Source: Abditibacterium sp.
GTDB lineage: Bacteria > Armatimonadota > Abditibacteriia > Abditibacteriales > Abditibacteriaceae
DNA length: 64,000 bases
Direction: 5' to 3'
Assembly (NCBI GenBank): GCA_030448265.1
Contig: JAUJNG010000008.1
Span: forward strand, 113,846-177,845
In this document: piece after piece, positions 16,160 through 23,228 of the stretch
Layout of the letters: every line of letters starts with the position of its first letter
Position numbering within the stretch: the stretch's first letter is position 1
The notes under the pieces: model-generated
Database searches by the model: none
The model's input: the letters and a program-made list of their open reading frames with translations, nothing else
What the model was told of the DNA's origin: nothing
Position numbers and translations under genes: made by a program

Positions 16160-16924
16160 CTACACAATCGCGCGCACGCCCTCGACTTCCAGAACCCGCA
16201 TCGGCACGCCGTAAAATTCGCTGAGATAATCGCTTTGCATCACGGTTTCGACCGGCGCGAAATCGAAGCGGCCCTGTTGAATCAGGCCAATGTGTTTGGC
16301 GTGATTGGCGACGGCGCCCAGCGAATGCGTCACCATCACAACCGCGACGTTGTGCTTGTGATGAACCTCGTCCACCAGGGCCATAATCGCTTTTTCGCCG
16401 GAAATGTCGAGGTTGTTGGTGTGTTCGTCGAGCACCAAAACGTCGGGTTCGGCCACCAGGGCGCGCGCGATGAGGGCGCGCTGTTTTTGTCCGCCCGACA
16501 GTTCGCGGAAGAGATGGTTTTCCAACTCGCCAATGCCGACTTCTTCCAGCGAGGCGCGCGCCTTGTCGGTTTCGGCGCGCGTGGGCCGTTTGAGCGCGCC
16601 CAGACGACCAAAGAGTCCCATTTTGACGATTTCGAGCGCGGTAAGCGGAAAAATTTCGTCCAGTGATTGCAGCTGCGGCACATAACCGAAATGCAGCGCG
16701 CCGCGCGGAAATTCGACCTGTCCCGCGACGGTGGGAAGCAAACCCAGAAGGGTGCGGATCAGCGTGGTTTTTCCGGCGCCGTTGGAGCCGACAATCGCCA
16801 GATAATCGTCGTTTTCAATCGAAAACGAGAGGTTCTCCAGAATCGCGGTTTTGCCGTAACCGGCGGCGACGTTGTGAAAACGCAGCAGGGTTTCGGCGGG
16901 CTTTTCGGCAAGGACTTCTTTCAT
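16160..16924 (-). CDS. znuC: Zinc/manganese ABC transporter ATPase
   Basis: 254 residues. Walker A GSNGAGKTT, Q-loop YVPQLQ, signature LSGGQKQRALIARAL, Walker B DVLVLDEHTNNLD and H-loop VMVTHSLG are intact. In this ATPase family the Walker B Glu is followed by H rather than P. It powers the permease encoded downstream; the matching binding protein is at 23221-24120. A candidate Zur operator lies 32 nt upstream of the start. Confidence 0.9.
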   Translation of the reverse strand: MKEVLAEKPAETLLRFHNVAAGYGKTAILENLSFSIENDDYLAIVGSNGAGKTTLIRTLLGLLPTVAGQVEFPRGALHFGYVPQLQSLDEIFPLTALEIVKMGLFGRLGALKRPTRAETDKARASLEEVGIGELENHLFRELSGGQKQRALIARALVAEPDVLVLDEHTNNLDISGEKAIMALVDEVHHKHNVAVVMVTHSLGAVANHAKHIGLIQQGRFDFAPVETVMQSDYLSEFYGVPMRVLEVEGVRAIV

Positions 16925-16955
16925 GCCAACTCTCTTGGCCTCGCCAGGTGAAAAC

Positions 16956-16972
16956 GAAAAAGCATTCTCATT
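16956..16972 (-). promoter_or_regulatory. Candidate Zur/Fur operator upstream of znuC
   Basis: The minus strand reads AATGAGAATGCTTTTTC. It matches, at 16 of 17 positions, the site 22 nt upstream of the porin gene (25695-25711). The shape TGAGAA-n4-TTTTC is close to known Zur boxes, which are AT-rich palindromes of the TGAAAATnATTTTCA type. Assignment to the Fur-family protein at 22137-22568 is inference. Confidence 0.5.
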
Positions 16973-17009
16973 TGATTCTGATAATCGGACTTAGTTATTG
17001 GACTTATTG

Positions 17010-17093
17010 GAGAACGCAAAGCGTCAGCGAGCAAGGCTGGACTGTCACTTGGGAGTAACAGCCCAGTCTCACTCGCTGACGCTTCGCGTTCTC
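17010..17093. repeat. Inverted repeat downstream of the ABC-2 permease gene
   Basis: GAGAACGCAAAGCGTCAGCG and its complement (22-bp arms, one mismatch, 17010-17031 and 17072-17093) enclose a 40-bp loop. It lies just after the permease stop codon. Confidence 0.85.
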
Positions 17094-17099
17094 TACTTC

Positions 17100-18200
17100 C
17101 TAAAATTCGCGGTCGCTAAACACCAGATAGCCGATGGCCAAAAGCACCGCCATATAAAGCAGGCCCGCGCTCCACGCCTTCCACACCAGAGGAAACGCGA
17201 CGACATCATCGGTGACGAGTTTCTGGCGCACATCGAAATGATCCATGCGCGGCAGAGCGTAATAAACGATTTTGACGACGCCCTGCATCATGCCGCCCAG
17301 ACCGCGCTCATTTTGATCCGTGCCGCCGTGCGCGTCGCCTCCGAGATGGCTCCAGTAGGAACTCATCTGCCCGCCGAAATAGGCCAGAAAACAAAAAGTG
17401 ATGGCGGTGATGGGCGTCACGATAAGCGAAAGCGTCATCGAAAGCGCCGCCAGAACGCATAATTGCCCGTAGTTGAGAACGAGGGCTTTGAAAAGGTTGG
17501 CGAGTTGAAAACCCAGCGTCGCGGCGGGGTTGCTGGCCGTTCCCTGCGTCCACACCGACGCGCCGCCCTGCTTCAGGCTGAACAGCATATAAACCAGCAG
17601 AAACCAGGCGCCCAGCAAGACCAGACAAAACAGCAGCGTCAGGCACAGCCCCAGAAATTTGCCGACCAAAAATTCGAGACGATTCACCGGCTTGGAAAGA
17701 ATGGTGAGGATGGTGCGGCGCTCGATTTCGGGCGGCACGAGGGAAACGCCCAGAAAAATGGCGATGAGAATCGTCATTCCGATGATGAAACCGGTGCCGA
17801 AATCCTGCAAAAAGCGCTGTTCTTCACCGAGTTGAACGAAGGTGAGCGAGCCGGAAAAGCCGATGACGATCATCGAAAACGCCAGAAAACCGATGACCCA
17901 GCGACGCCGCAGCGCTTCCTGCAAAGTGGACATAGCGATGGTTCCGGCGGTGGGCGTCGCCAGCCAGGTCAAACCGGCCAGAATCAGAAAACCGAGATAA
18001 TCGGTGGGCAGGCGTTCGCCCTGACCCTGCTCGTTTCTAAAACCAACAAAATGATAATAGAGCGCGAGTGCGGCAATCAGAGCGAGGACGAAAATTTGTC
18101 CGGCGCGCCATTTGGCGGGCACCGGCAGGGCTTCGAGAGGCGCCGCGCCACGCGGTGTCAGGGGCGCGGGCTGCGTGGGAAGCGCGGGGGATGCGTTCAT
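17100..18200 (-). CDS. ABC-2 type transporter permease
   Basis: 366 residues with about six to seven helices. The ABC-2 signature region is clear: AMSTLQEALRRRWVIGFLAF, FLGVSLVPPEIERRTILTIL, SKPVNRLEFLVGKFLGL. Such permeases are the membrane half of exporters, or act in GldF/NosY-like systems; no ATPase partner is adjacent. A periplasmic stretch between helices near 265-300 has HLGGDAHGG. The ATG at 18200 has GAGGTC about 10 nt upstream. Substrate unknown. Confidence 0.75.
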   Translation of the reverse strand: MNASPALPTQPAPLTPRGAAPLEALPVPAKWRAGQIFVLALIAALALYYHFVGFRNEQGQGERLPTDYLGFLILAGLTWLATPTAGTIAMSTLQEALRRRWVIGFLAFSMIVIGFSGSLTFVQLGEEQRFLQDFGTGFIIGMTILIAIFLGVSLVPPEIERRTILTILSKPVNRLEFLVGKFLGLCLTLLFCLVLLGAWFLLVYMLFSLKQGGASVWTQGTASNPAATLGFQLANLFKALVLNYGQLCVLAALSMTLSLIVTPITAITFCFLAYFGGQMSSYWSHLGGDAHGGTDQNERGLGGMMQGVVKIVYYALPRMDHFDVRQKLVTDDVVAFPLVWKAWSAGLLYMAVLLAIGYLVFSDREF

Positions 18201-18299
18201 GGAAAATGACCTCGAATGGAGAAGTGGAACGCGAAAAGTATACAGGGGAAGCGCGGGTCGATTTTCGCCAACGAAGGGAACCGGTGACCCAACGACATC

Positions 18300-18758
18300 T
18301 CAATTGCAGCAGACGTGATCGCTGCACACGCGGCACGAGCGGCACAGCATCCGGTTAAAAATGTGCGCGCCCATCATGGTCAAACCACCCAGCACCATGA
18401 AAGCGATGCCCCACAATTCAAGCGGATGATCGTGAAAGCGCTCGTGAAAGATGCGCCCCGCCACCAAAAACGCCAGCGCCACTCCCAGAACCGCGAAAAC
18501 GCGGCGCTGTTTGTGTTCGCGGAATCCCAGACACAAACTTAGCGTGCCCAGCACTCCCGAAGCCGCCAGCAGTCCCCACTCGACCGGCTCGGAAGCCAGA
18601 AACCCCAGTCCCACGAGGGGCAAAACCGTGATGAGGAACGGCATGAGGGCGCAGTGAACCGCGCATAAAAAGGAGGCCGCCGCGCCCGCTTTATCCAGGG
18701 ATTCGGTTGGGGACGCGATTTGAGAACCCGCATCATCGGTTCGCACGAAATTTAACAT
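18300..18758 (-). CDS. MerC-domain membrane protein
   Basis: 152 residues with four helices. It has the MerC signature GAAASFLCAVHCALMPFLIT (CxxHC in helix one) and a C-terminal Cys cluster (MLCRSCRVCSDHVCCN), six Cys in 16 residues. MerC proteins move mercury in resistance operons, but chromosomal MerC-like proteins often sit beside CobW/Zur genes in zinc homeostasis loci, as here. It lies 38 nt downstream of the CobW-type GTPase. Confidence 0.82.
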   Translation of the reverse strand: MLNFVRTDDAGSQIASPTESLDKAGAAASFLCAVHCALMPFLITVLPLVGLGFLASEPVEWGLLAASGVLGTLSLCLGFREHKQRRVFAVLGVALAFLVAGRIFHERFHDHPLELWGIAFMVLGGLTMMGAHIFNRMLCRSCRVCSDHVCCN

Positions 18759-18796
18759 GATTTTTCAATCTCAATAAGCCGGAAAGATTTTAACGC

Positions 18797-19777
18797 CTAC
18801 AGCAGAGGCGCGTTGCCGGTAAACGCGCGCCACAACTCGGTTTTATCCAGTGCGGGGCCGATGAAGACCAATTCAGACGGCGGCAGCGCGTTCAAAATCG
18901 AGGTCGCGAAGCGCTCGATTTGAAATTTCGTGCCCGCAACACCGGTGAACTGCACCAGAAACAGATCGTTTTCGCCGGATATTCGCACGAAACCTTTGGC
19001 GCGCCACACCTCCGAATCCAAATTCTGCAGCGCGGCTTCCAACTGTTCGCGCCCCATTGGTTTGGGCATCGGCACGACGAGGGTTTGCGCGTGCCCGTGA
19101 ACCGCTTCGCGCGTTTGGGGCGCATCGTGGGCGAAATCCGCATCGAAAATGCGCGTCCAGAACGCCCCAAGGTCAATGGCCCCGCCGCGCGCAAATTCGA
19201 GGCGCGCGTGGGGATTAACGTCACGCAAAATCGCTTCGGCCTCAGCAATTTTGACTTCGCTCTGGCCCTGAAACGCTAAATCGCTTTTATTGGCGATGAC
19301 CAAATCGGCCAGCGCGACTCCCCGCTTCAAAAGCGGTGCGATCCGGCCTTGGGTTTTGAGTTCCGGCAAACGCGGCGCATCGACAATGCAAACCACCGAC
19401 GCCACCCGCACCAGAGGCAACAGCGCCGCGACAGTGAGGCCATCGAGCATCACCAACGGGTCGGCGAGACCGCTCGCTTCGAGCAAAACCACATCGGGCT
19501 GCTCCTCGCGCGGCAGGCGGCCCAGTTCGAGCATTGTCCAAATCATTTCGTCCTGCGACGAACAGCACGCGCAGCCGCCCGCCAGAGCGCCCAGCATTTC
19601 TGCGCCGCTCTCGCGCAAAATCGCGCCGTCGATATCGGCGACGCCGAATTCGTTGATCACAACCCCAACTTTGAGGCCGCGCGTTTGCGCGTCACGGATG
19701 AGATGACGCATAAAGGTCGTCTTGCCCGCACCCAGAAACCCGCTGACCAGGGCGATGGGGAGAAGTGGTTTGCTCAT
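18797..19777 (-). CDS. CobW/COG0523-family GTPase, probable zinc chaperone
   Basis: 326 residues. Walker A GFLGAGKTT (14-22), the metal-binding CxCC of GGCACC, the VVLLEASGLADP switch and NKSDL for guanine are intact. A CobW C-terminal domain ends the protein. COG0523 proteins deliver zinc to client enzymes under starvation. Neighbours support zinc: MerC-like protein downstream, cysteine-free L33 upstream, ZnuABC and a Fur/Zur regulator within 6 kb. A short palindromic operator candidate lies at 19880-19895, followed by a palindromic leader. Confidence 0.85.
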   Translation of the reverse strand: MSKPLLPIALVSGFLGAGKTTFMRHLIRDAQTRGLKVGVVINEFGVADIDGAILRESGAEMLGALAGGCACCSSQDEMIWTMLELGRLPREEQPDVVLLEASGLADPLVMLDGLTVAALLPLVRVASVVCIVDAPRLPELKTQGRIAPLLKRGVALADLVIANKSDLAFQGQSEVKIAEAEAILRDVNPHARLEFARGGAIDLGAFWTRIFDADFAHDAPQTREAVHGHAQTLVVPMPKPMGREQLEAALQNLDSEVWRAKGFVRISGENDLFLVQFTGVAGTKFQIERFATSILNALPPSELVFIGPALDKTELWRAFTGNAPLL

Positions 19778-19785
19778 TTGGTTTT

Positions 19786-19880
19786 AGCCACAGAGAACAC
19801 AGAGAAGTCACAGAGAGACACAAAGAATTTTCTTGAATTTTTCTGTGTTCCTCTGTGACTTCTCTGTGTCATCTGTGGCT
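19786..19880. repeat. Inverted repeat, CACAGAGACAC family, copy 2
   Basis: AGCCACAGAGAACACAGAGA (from 19786) pairs with TCTCTGTGTCATCTGTGGCT (to 19880). It ends 9 nt before the GTPase start codon and would form the leader of that transcript. Confidence 0.85.
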
Positions 19881-19895
19881 AATGAGAAGTCATTA
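19880..19895. promoter_or_regulatory. Palindromic operator candidate upstream of the CobW GTPase gene
   Basis: TAATGA-GAAG-TCATTA is a perfect 6-bp-arm palindrome between the rpmG terminator and the GTPase leader. Its left half contains ATGAGAA, also found in the znuC and porin sites and in the palindrome at 21358-21379. The role is inference. Confidence 0.35.
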
Positions 19896-19910
19896 TCTGT
19901 TGAAGAGTCT

Positions 19911-19949
19911 AAAAACGCCGGAACATCGGGACGTTCCGGCGGTGGTTTT
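19911..19949 (-). terminator. Terminator of rpmG
   Basis: The minus-strand hairpin CCGGAAC...GTTCCGG, with GCC/GGC extensions, follows the rpmG stop directly and is followed by TTTTT. Confidence 0.75.
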
Positions 19950-20109
19950 AGCGTTCTTCTTTGAACGACACGTGTTTGCGAAGCAGGGGATCGTATTTTT
20001 TGATCTCCATGCGTCCCGTGGTGTTTTTCTTGTTTTTGGTGGTGTAGTAGCGGTATTCGCTTTCCGAAGAGCGCAGTTTGACGATGACGGTGTTGCCTTT
20101 TTTGGCCAT
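19948..20109 (-). CDS. rpmG: Ribosomal protein L33, cysteine-free form
   Basis: 53 residues, the usual size for L33 (starts MAKKGNTVIVKLRSSESE, ends LRKHVSFKEER). It is a component of the 50S subunit near the exit site. The YYTTKNKKNTTGRMEIKKYDP core is typical. It has no Cys, so it is the zinc-independent type; many bacteria place such a paralog under Zur control, and this one lies in a zinc locus, although E. coli-type L33 is cysteine-free without being a paralog. AGGAGA lies about 7 nt upstream of the ATG. Confidence 0.95.
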   Translation of the reverse strand: MAKKGNTVIVKLRSSESEYRYYTTKNKKNTTGRMEIKKYDPLLRKHVSFKEER

Positions 20110-20226
20110 GATTTCTCCTCTAAACGTCCCTTTTGAGACAGCAACTTCATTATATCAGGCGCGTTGCGGTGTGCCAAAGGCGAAATAAATTCCCTGAACT
20201 GGAGGGCATTTGGATTTTTTGGCGCG

Positions 20227-20860
20227 TTACTGCGGCACGAAGGGTCGGGTTTTGCCACCTTCGCGCTGCCACAAGCGCGCTTCCCCAGCGCAGGCGCGCG
20301 CCAGCGCTTCCCAACTTGGCGCCATCGCCTCCGGCGGCGTAGGACGCGACCATTGGTGCAGCGTTTGGGCGCGATACTCGACGCCCACTTCGGCGGCGAC
20401 GCGCGTTTCATACTCCGCGATCCAGTCCAGCGCGCGTTCGAAAATGTGCAGCGCCGCGAGGCATTCCTCGGCGCGGCGCACGAAACTGTTCCATTATCTG
20501 TTTCGGCTCCCAGGCGCGCGGCGGCGGGTGCGGCGAAAAACCGAAGCGCGACACGAAAATCTGTCCGTTGGCATCGCCGAAACACAAGCCGAAGCCCCAC
20601 AGCGTGGCGTTTTCGCCGTTCGGCCCGCGCCAGGCGTAAGTCGTGGCGCCCAGAATGCCGTCGGGCGGCGGGGTGCGCTCGAAATCCCATTGCAGCAGCA
20701 GATTGGCGCGCGCTCCGCCGCTTTCGCGGCGAATATCGCAGCCCCAGCACCAGCACTGTTGATGCAGCAAAGCCGCGCCGCGCTTTTTGAAATCGCCGCC
20801 CAGCGTCATCCACACCCGCCGCTCGCGCCCCTGTTGTGTGAGTTGCGTTTCGGTTTTCAT
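20227..20860 (-). pseudogene. Frameshifted gene of unknown function
   Basis: The protein starts MKTETQLTQQGRERRVWMTL at 20860 and continues in one frame to FSPHPPPRAWEPKQIMEQF. Reading then only makes sense one base away (VRRAEECLAALHIFERALDW to the stop at 20227). Removing one A from the AAA at 20483-20485 restores a single protein of about 210 residues. No family recognised; the first half has many Cys and Trp (QQCWCWGCDI). A single-base sequencing error is as likely as true decay. Confidence 0.5.
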
Positions 20861-20867
20861 GGCGGTG

Positions 20868-20980
20868 CAGCGACTCAAGTCGCCGCAAAGGCAGGCGAAA
20901 CCTGCCTTCGCAGGTTGATGCACCTGCATTAGTCCGCGAAGGCGGACTTCGCCTGCCTTTGCGGCGACTTGAGTCGCTGT
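20868..20980. repeat. Palindromic element, double-hairpin family, copy 2
   Basis: Outer arms CAGCGACTCAAGTCGCCGC and its complement enclose the two conserved inner hairpins (AACCTGCCTTCGCAGGTT and AGTCCGCGAAGGCGGACT). It ends exactly at the HU stop codon (20981). The outer arms differ from copies 1 and 3, yet match each other within the copy. Confidence 0.9.
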
Positions 20981-21274
20981 CTATTTAGCAGCCCCGATTT
21001 CCTTCAAAGTTTTGCCAGGCACGAAGCGCACGACCGAGCGCGCCGCGACCGAAAGCGCTTCGCCGGTGCGCGGGTTGCGCGCCTCGCGCGCGCTTCGCTC
21101 GCTGATTTTGAAGGTGGCGAAACCTGGCAAACGGATCTCGCCTCCCGCTTCGAGTTGGCGCGCGACGACGGCCTCATATTCTTTGACGACGGCCTCGACG
21201 CTGCTGTGCGGCAGTTCGGTATTTTGGGCGATGGCGCTCACGACATCGCTGCGACTCATGATTTTTTCGGACAT
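20981..21274 (-). CDS. HU-family nucleoid protein
   Basis: 97 residues. The HU/IHF fold is clear: VVSAIAQNTELPHSSVEAVVKEY, then the beta-arm region EIRLPGFATFKISERSAREARNPRTGE, ending VRFVPGKTLKE. It is a DNA-bending dimer. AGGAAG precedes the ATG at 21274. A perfect 9-bp-arm palindrome lies 84 nt upstream and may be an operator of this promoter. Confidence 0.93.
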   Translation of the reverse strand: MSEKIMSRSDVVSAIAQNTELPHSSVEAVVKEYEAVVARQLEAGGEIRLPGFATFKISERSAREARNPRTGEALSVAARSVVRFVPGKTLKEIGAAK

Positions 21275-21357
21275 AGTTTTGGTCTTCCTTGGCGATTTTT
21301 GGTCAATGGCAGCACCGCGCGCTGCGCTTTGCCGCCCTTAATTATAACGGACTTTCG

Positions 21358-21379
21358 TGATTATGAGAAATCATAATCA
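21358..21379. promoter_or_regulatory. Perfect palindrome upstream of HU, Fur-box-like
   Basis: Arms TGATTATGA (21358-21366) and TCATAATCA (21371-21379) flank GAAA. This is AT-rich DNA in a GC-rich region and resembles Fur/Zur operators. It also lies 6 bp outside the likely end of the IS200-like element, so a link to that insertion is possible. Confidence 0.4.
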
Positions 21380-21384
21380 ATAAA

Positions 21385-22021
21385 GAATCCCCGCCGCGAG
21401 CAGCGGGGTATTTCAATGAGAGTGTAACTTTGGCTGTCAAGGCGCGGCGTAGTGGTGGCTGCGGGTCAAAAGAGGGCTAACTGATCAGGGGAAGTGGGCG
21501 CGGGGGAGTGAGCCGCGTAGAGTTGTCGGTAGGTCACATCTTGCCCTTTTTCTTGGCCTTGGTCGCGCACATAATCCGCGATGGTGTGTTCGTTGCCTTG
21601 GGGCCCCACCGTCGAGACAAAGTAGCCGTCCGACCAGAACTCGCCGCCCCACAGCTTCTTTTTGACATGGGGACACCGCTTGAACACTTCGCGCGCCGTC
21701 ACGCTCTTGAGAATCGTGATGATTTTGGTGGGGCTGTAGGTGGGAACCGACTGCACCAGAAAATGCACATGGTCGCCATCGGTGCCAATTTCCAAAAACT
21801 CGATCTCGTAGCGCTGTGCGATGTCCAGACATACCTCGCGCACTGCGCTGTCCACAGCTTGGTCAATCACAACACGCCGATATTTGGCAGGAAACACTGC
21901 ATGATAAAGCAACACGCTTACATTGTGACTTTTGTGGATGAGACGACTCATGCCTCAAGTCAAACACAGCGCACTCGCCTCGCTGACGCGAAGCTCGAAT
22001 CGCCGCAAGCGGCGGGGTATT
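21385..22021 (-). mobile_element. IS200-like insertion sequence
   Basis: A single Y1 transposase gene is bounded by two similar subterminal hairpins. At 21385-21412 the DNA reads GAATCCCCGCCGCG, then AGCAGCGGGGTATT. At 21997-22021 it reads GAATCGCCGC, then AAGCGGCGGGGTATT. Both fold and both end in GGGGTATT, as expected for the left and right ends recognised by TnpA. The length of about 640 bp fits IS200. There is no TnpB. The exact cleavage sites cannot be fixed from the sequence alone. Confidence 0.75.
21466..21951 (-). CDS. tnpA: IS200/IS605-family Y1 transposase TnpA
   Basis: 161 residues. The HUH motif is DHVHFLVQS, and the catalytic Tyr is in TIADYVRDQGQ within the C-terminal helix. 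LLYHAVFPAKYRR and LWGGEFWSDGYFVSTVG are diagnostic family segments. It cuts single-stranded DNA at hairpin-marked ends. All catalytic residues are intact, so it could act on its own ends, and possibly on the palindromic repeats of the window (inference). Confidence 0.95.
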   Translation of the reverse strand: MSRLIHKSHNVSVLLYHAVFPAKYRRVVIDQAVDSAVREVCLDIAQRYEIEFLEIGTDGDHVHFLVQSVPTYSPTKIITILKSVTAREVFKRCPHVKKKLWGGEFWSDGYFVSTVGPQGNEHTIADYVRDQGQEKGQDVTYRQLYAAHSPAPTSPDQLALF

Positions 22022-22032
22022 GACCCACAGAA

Positions 22033-22130
22033 GAATAAATTCGCCGCAAAGGAAGGCGAAACCTGCCTTCGCAGGTTGGGGCATCAGTCCGCGCAGGCGG
22101 ACTTCGCTTCCCTTTGCGGCGAATTTATTC
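22033..22130. repeat. Palindromic element, double-hairpin family, copy 3
   Basis: Outer arms GAATAAATTCGCCGCAAAGG and complement enclose AACCTGCCTTCGCAGGTT and AGTCCGCGCAGGCGGACT. It lies between the insertion sequence and the Fur-family stop codon. Confidence 0.9.
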
Positions 22131-22136
22131 GCTGCC

Positions 22137-22568
22137 TCATTTCACGCATGTCGGGCAGGTGCCGTAAAGCGTGAGTTCGTGGTCTTCAACAACGAAGCCG
22201 CCTTCCAATTTCGTGTTGCGCGGCAAATTGAGCGGGCAGACATGAATATCGAAGACCTGACTGCATTTGCGGCACTGGAAATGTTCGTGATGGCCCAGGC
22301 GCGCCGGTTCGAAGCGCGATTCGCCCGAAGGCAAAATCACGGCGTGAATCTGGGCGTTTTCCTGCAACAGCTTCAAGGTGCGATAAATCGTGGCGATGCC
22401 GATGCCGATTTGCTTTTCGGTCGCGCGCTGGTGGATTTCCGGCACGGAAAGCGGCCCCGATGCTTCGGAAATGACCTGCAAAACCGCGTCGCGCTGGCGC
22501 GTCTGGCGCTGGCCGAGCTGGGTGTTTTCTTTCACGTTTTCCGGTTTGACAATTCCGCGTCGCATCAT
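22137..22568 (-). CDS. Fur-family regulator, probable Zur
   Basis: 143 residues. The winged helix is QRDAVLQVISEASGPLSVPE, with IHQRATEKQIGIGIATIYRTLKLL as recognition helix. The dimerisation domain has HHEHFQCRKCSQVFD (regulatory metal His and first CxxC) and a C-terminal CPTC that completes the structural Cys4 zinc site. Family members repress uptake genes when metal-loaded. Genomic context (ZnuA, ZnuBC, CobW, MerC) favours zinc over iron or peroxide sensing. The start at 22568 has GAGG 5 nt upstream, with a second ATG in the next codon. Confidence 0.88.
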   Translation of the reverse strand: MMRRGIVKPENVKENTQLGQRQTRQRDAVLQVISEASGPLSVPEIHQRATEKQIGIGIATIYRTLKLLQENAQIHAVILPSGESRFEPARLGHHEHFQCRKCSQVFDIHVCPLNLPRNTKLEGGFVVEDHELTLYGTCPTCVK

Positions 22569-22594
22569 TTTCCTCGCTTTATTGAGAGATTTTA

Positions 22595-23008
22595 TCAATT
22601 GGCGACGCGGCGCGCTCGCTGTGGCCATAGATGAATGCCCAGCGAGAGCGGAACCGCGAACAGCGCGCCCAACATCTCGGCGGGCGTGTGATAGCGCTGA
22701 AACCACATCAATGCGCCGTAACAAACGGTCGCCAAAGTCGCGGCGAGGCCCCATTTTCGGCTCAGAAGCCAAAACCCGACGAGCAGGGCGAGCGCAACGG
22801 CGAAGTGCGTTGAAGGGAAATCTTCGCCCCACAACTCGCGTTTTTGGGCGTATTTGGCGAGTTGTCGCACCACGATAATCGCCAGCCCGCTCCGCAGCAG
22901 AAAAGTCCAGGGCGCGCCTCGAATGCAGCGAAAAGCCGCCACAATCAATGCCACAATCAAAAACGGAATGAAGAGGTCGGCGAGGGTGTCCAGTTGCTGG
23001 TAACTCAT
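22595..23008 (-). CDS. PAP2-type membrane phosphatase-like protein
   Basis: 137 residues with about four helices. It has FPSTHFAVALAL (family PSGH with T for G) and RYHTPAEMLGALFAVPLSL (family SRvyxxxHxxxDvxxG, with E for D), so the second and third motifs are recognisable; the first motif KxxxxxxRP is not convincing. Likely a lipid-phosphate or undecaprenyl-pyrophosphate phosphatase relative. No ribosome-binding site is visible, since a hairpin with a T run ends directly at the ATG. It lies 26 nt upstream of the Fur-family gene. Confidence 0.72.
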   Translation of the reverse strand: MSYQQLDTLADLFIPFLIVALIVAAFRCIRGAPWTFLLRSGLAIIVVRQLAKYAQKRELWGEDFPSTHFAVALALLVGFWLLSRKWGLAATLATVCYGALMWFQRYHTPAEMLGALFAVPLSLGIHLWPQRARRVAN

Positions 23009-23009
23009 A

Positions 23010-23040
23010 AAAAGGGCGCGACAGCGTGTCGCGCCCTTTT
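23010..23040 (-). terminator. Hairpin with T-run abutting the PAP2 start codon
   Basis: On the minus strand AAAAGGGCGCGACAC, then GCTGTCGCGCCCTTTTT, forms a strong stem with a T tract that runs straight into ATG at 23008. It should end transcripts coming from znuA. Confidence 0.8.
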
Positions 23041-23052
23041 ATTTTGGCGCAA

Positions 23053-23228
23053 TTAATTAACCCAAGCTGCACCCCCTGAAAAAACCACAGAGACACGGAG
23101 GCACAGAGCAAAAAAGAGGAGAACCGGAGGGAGAGAGGCCAAAAAGACGGGCTTATCCCTCCTGTTCTCCTCGGTGTCTCTGCGTCTCTGTGGTTTTCCT
23201 TTTATAGCTGGCAACTTGGGTTAATTAA
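23053..23228. repeat. Nested inverted repeats: TTAATTAACCCAAG arms around a CACAGAGACAC element
   Basis: The outer 14-bp arms TTAATTAACCCAAG (23053-23066) and its exact complement (23215-23228) flank an inner element with arms around AAACCACAGAGACACGGAGG (about 23078-23124 and 23164-23198). The outer right arm supplies the last codons and stop of znuA. Confidence 0.85.

Noticed and set aside
18300..18758. Mercury resistance operon
   Set aside because: Only the MerC-like protein is present; no MerA, MerP, MerT or MerR nearby. Zinc context fits better.
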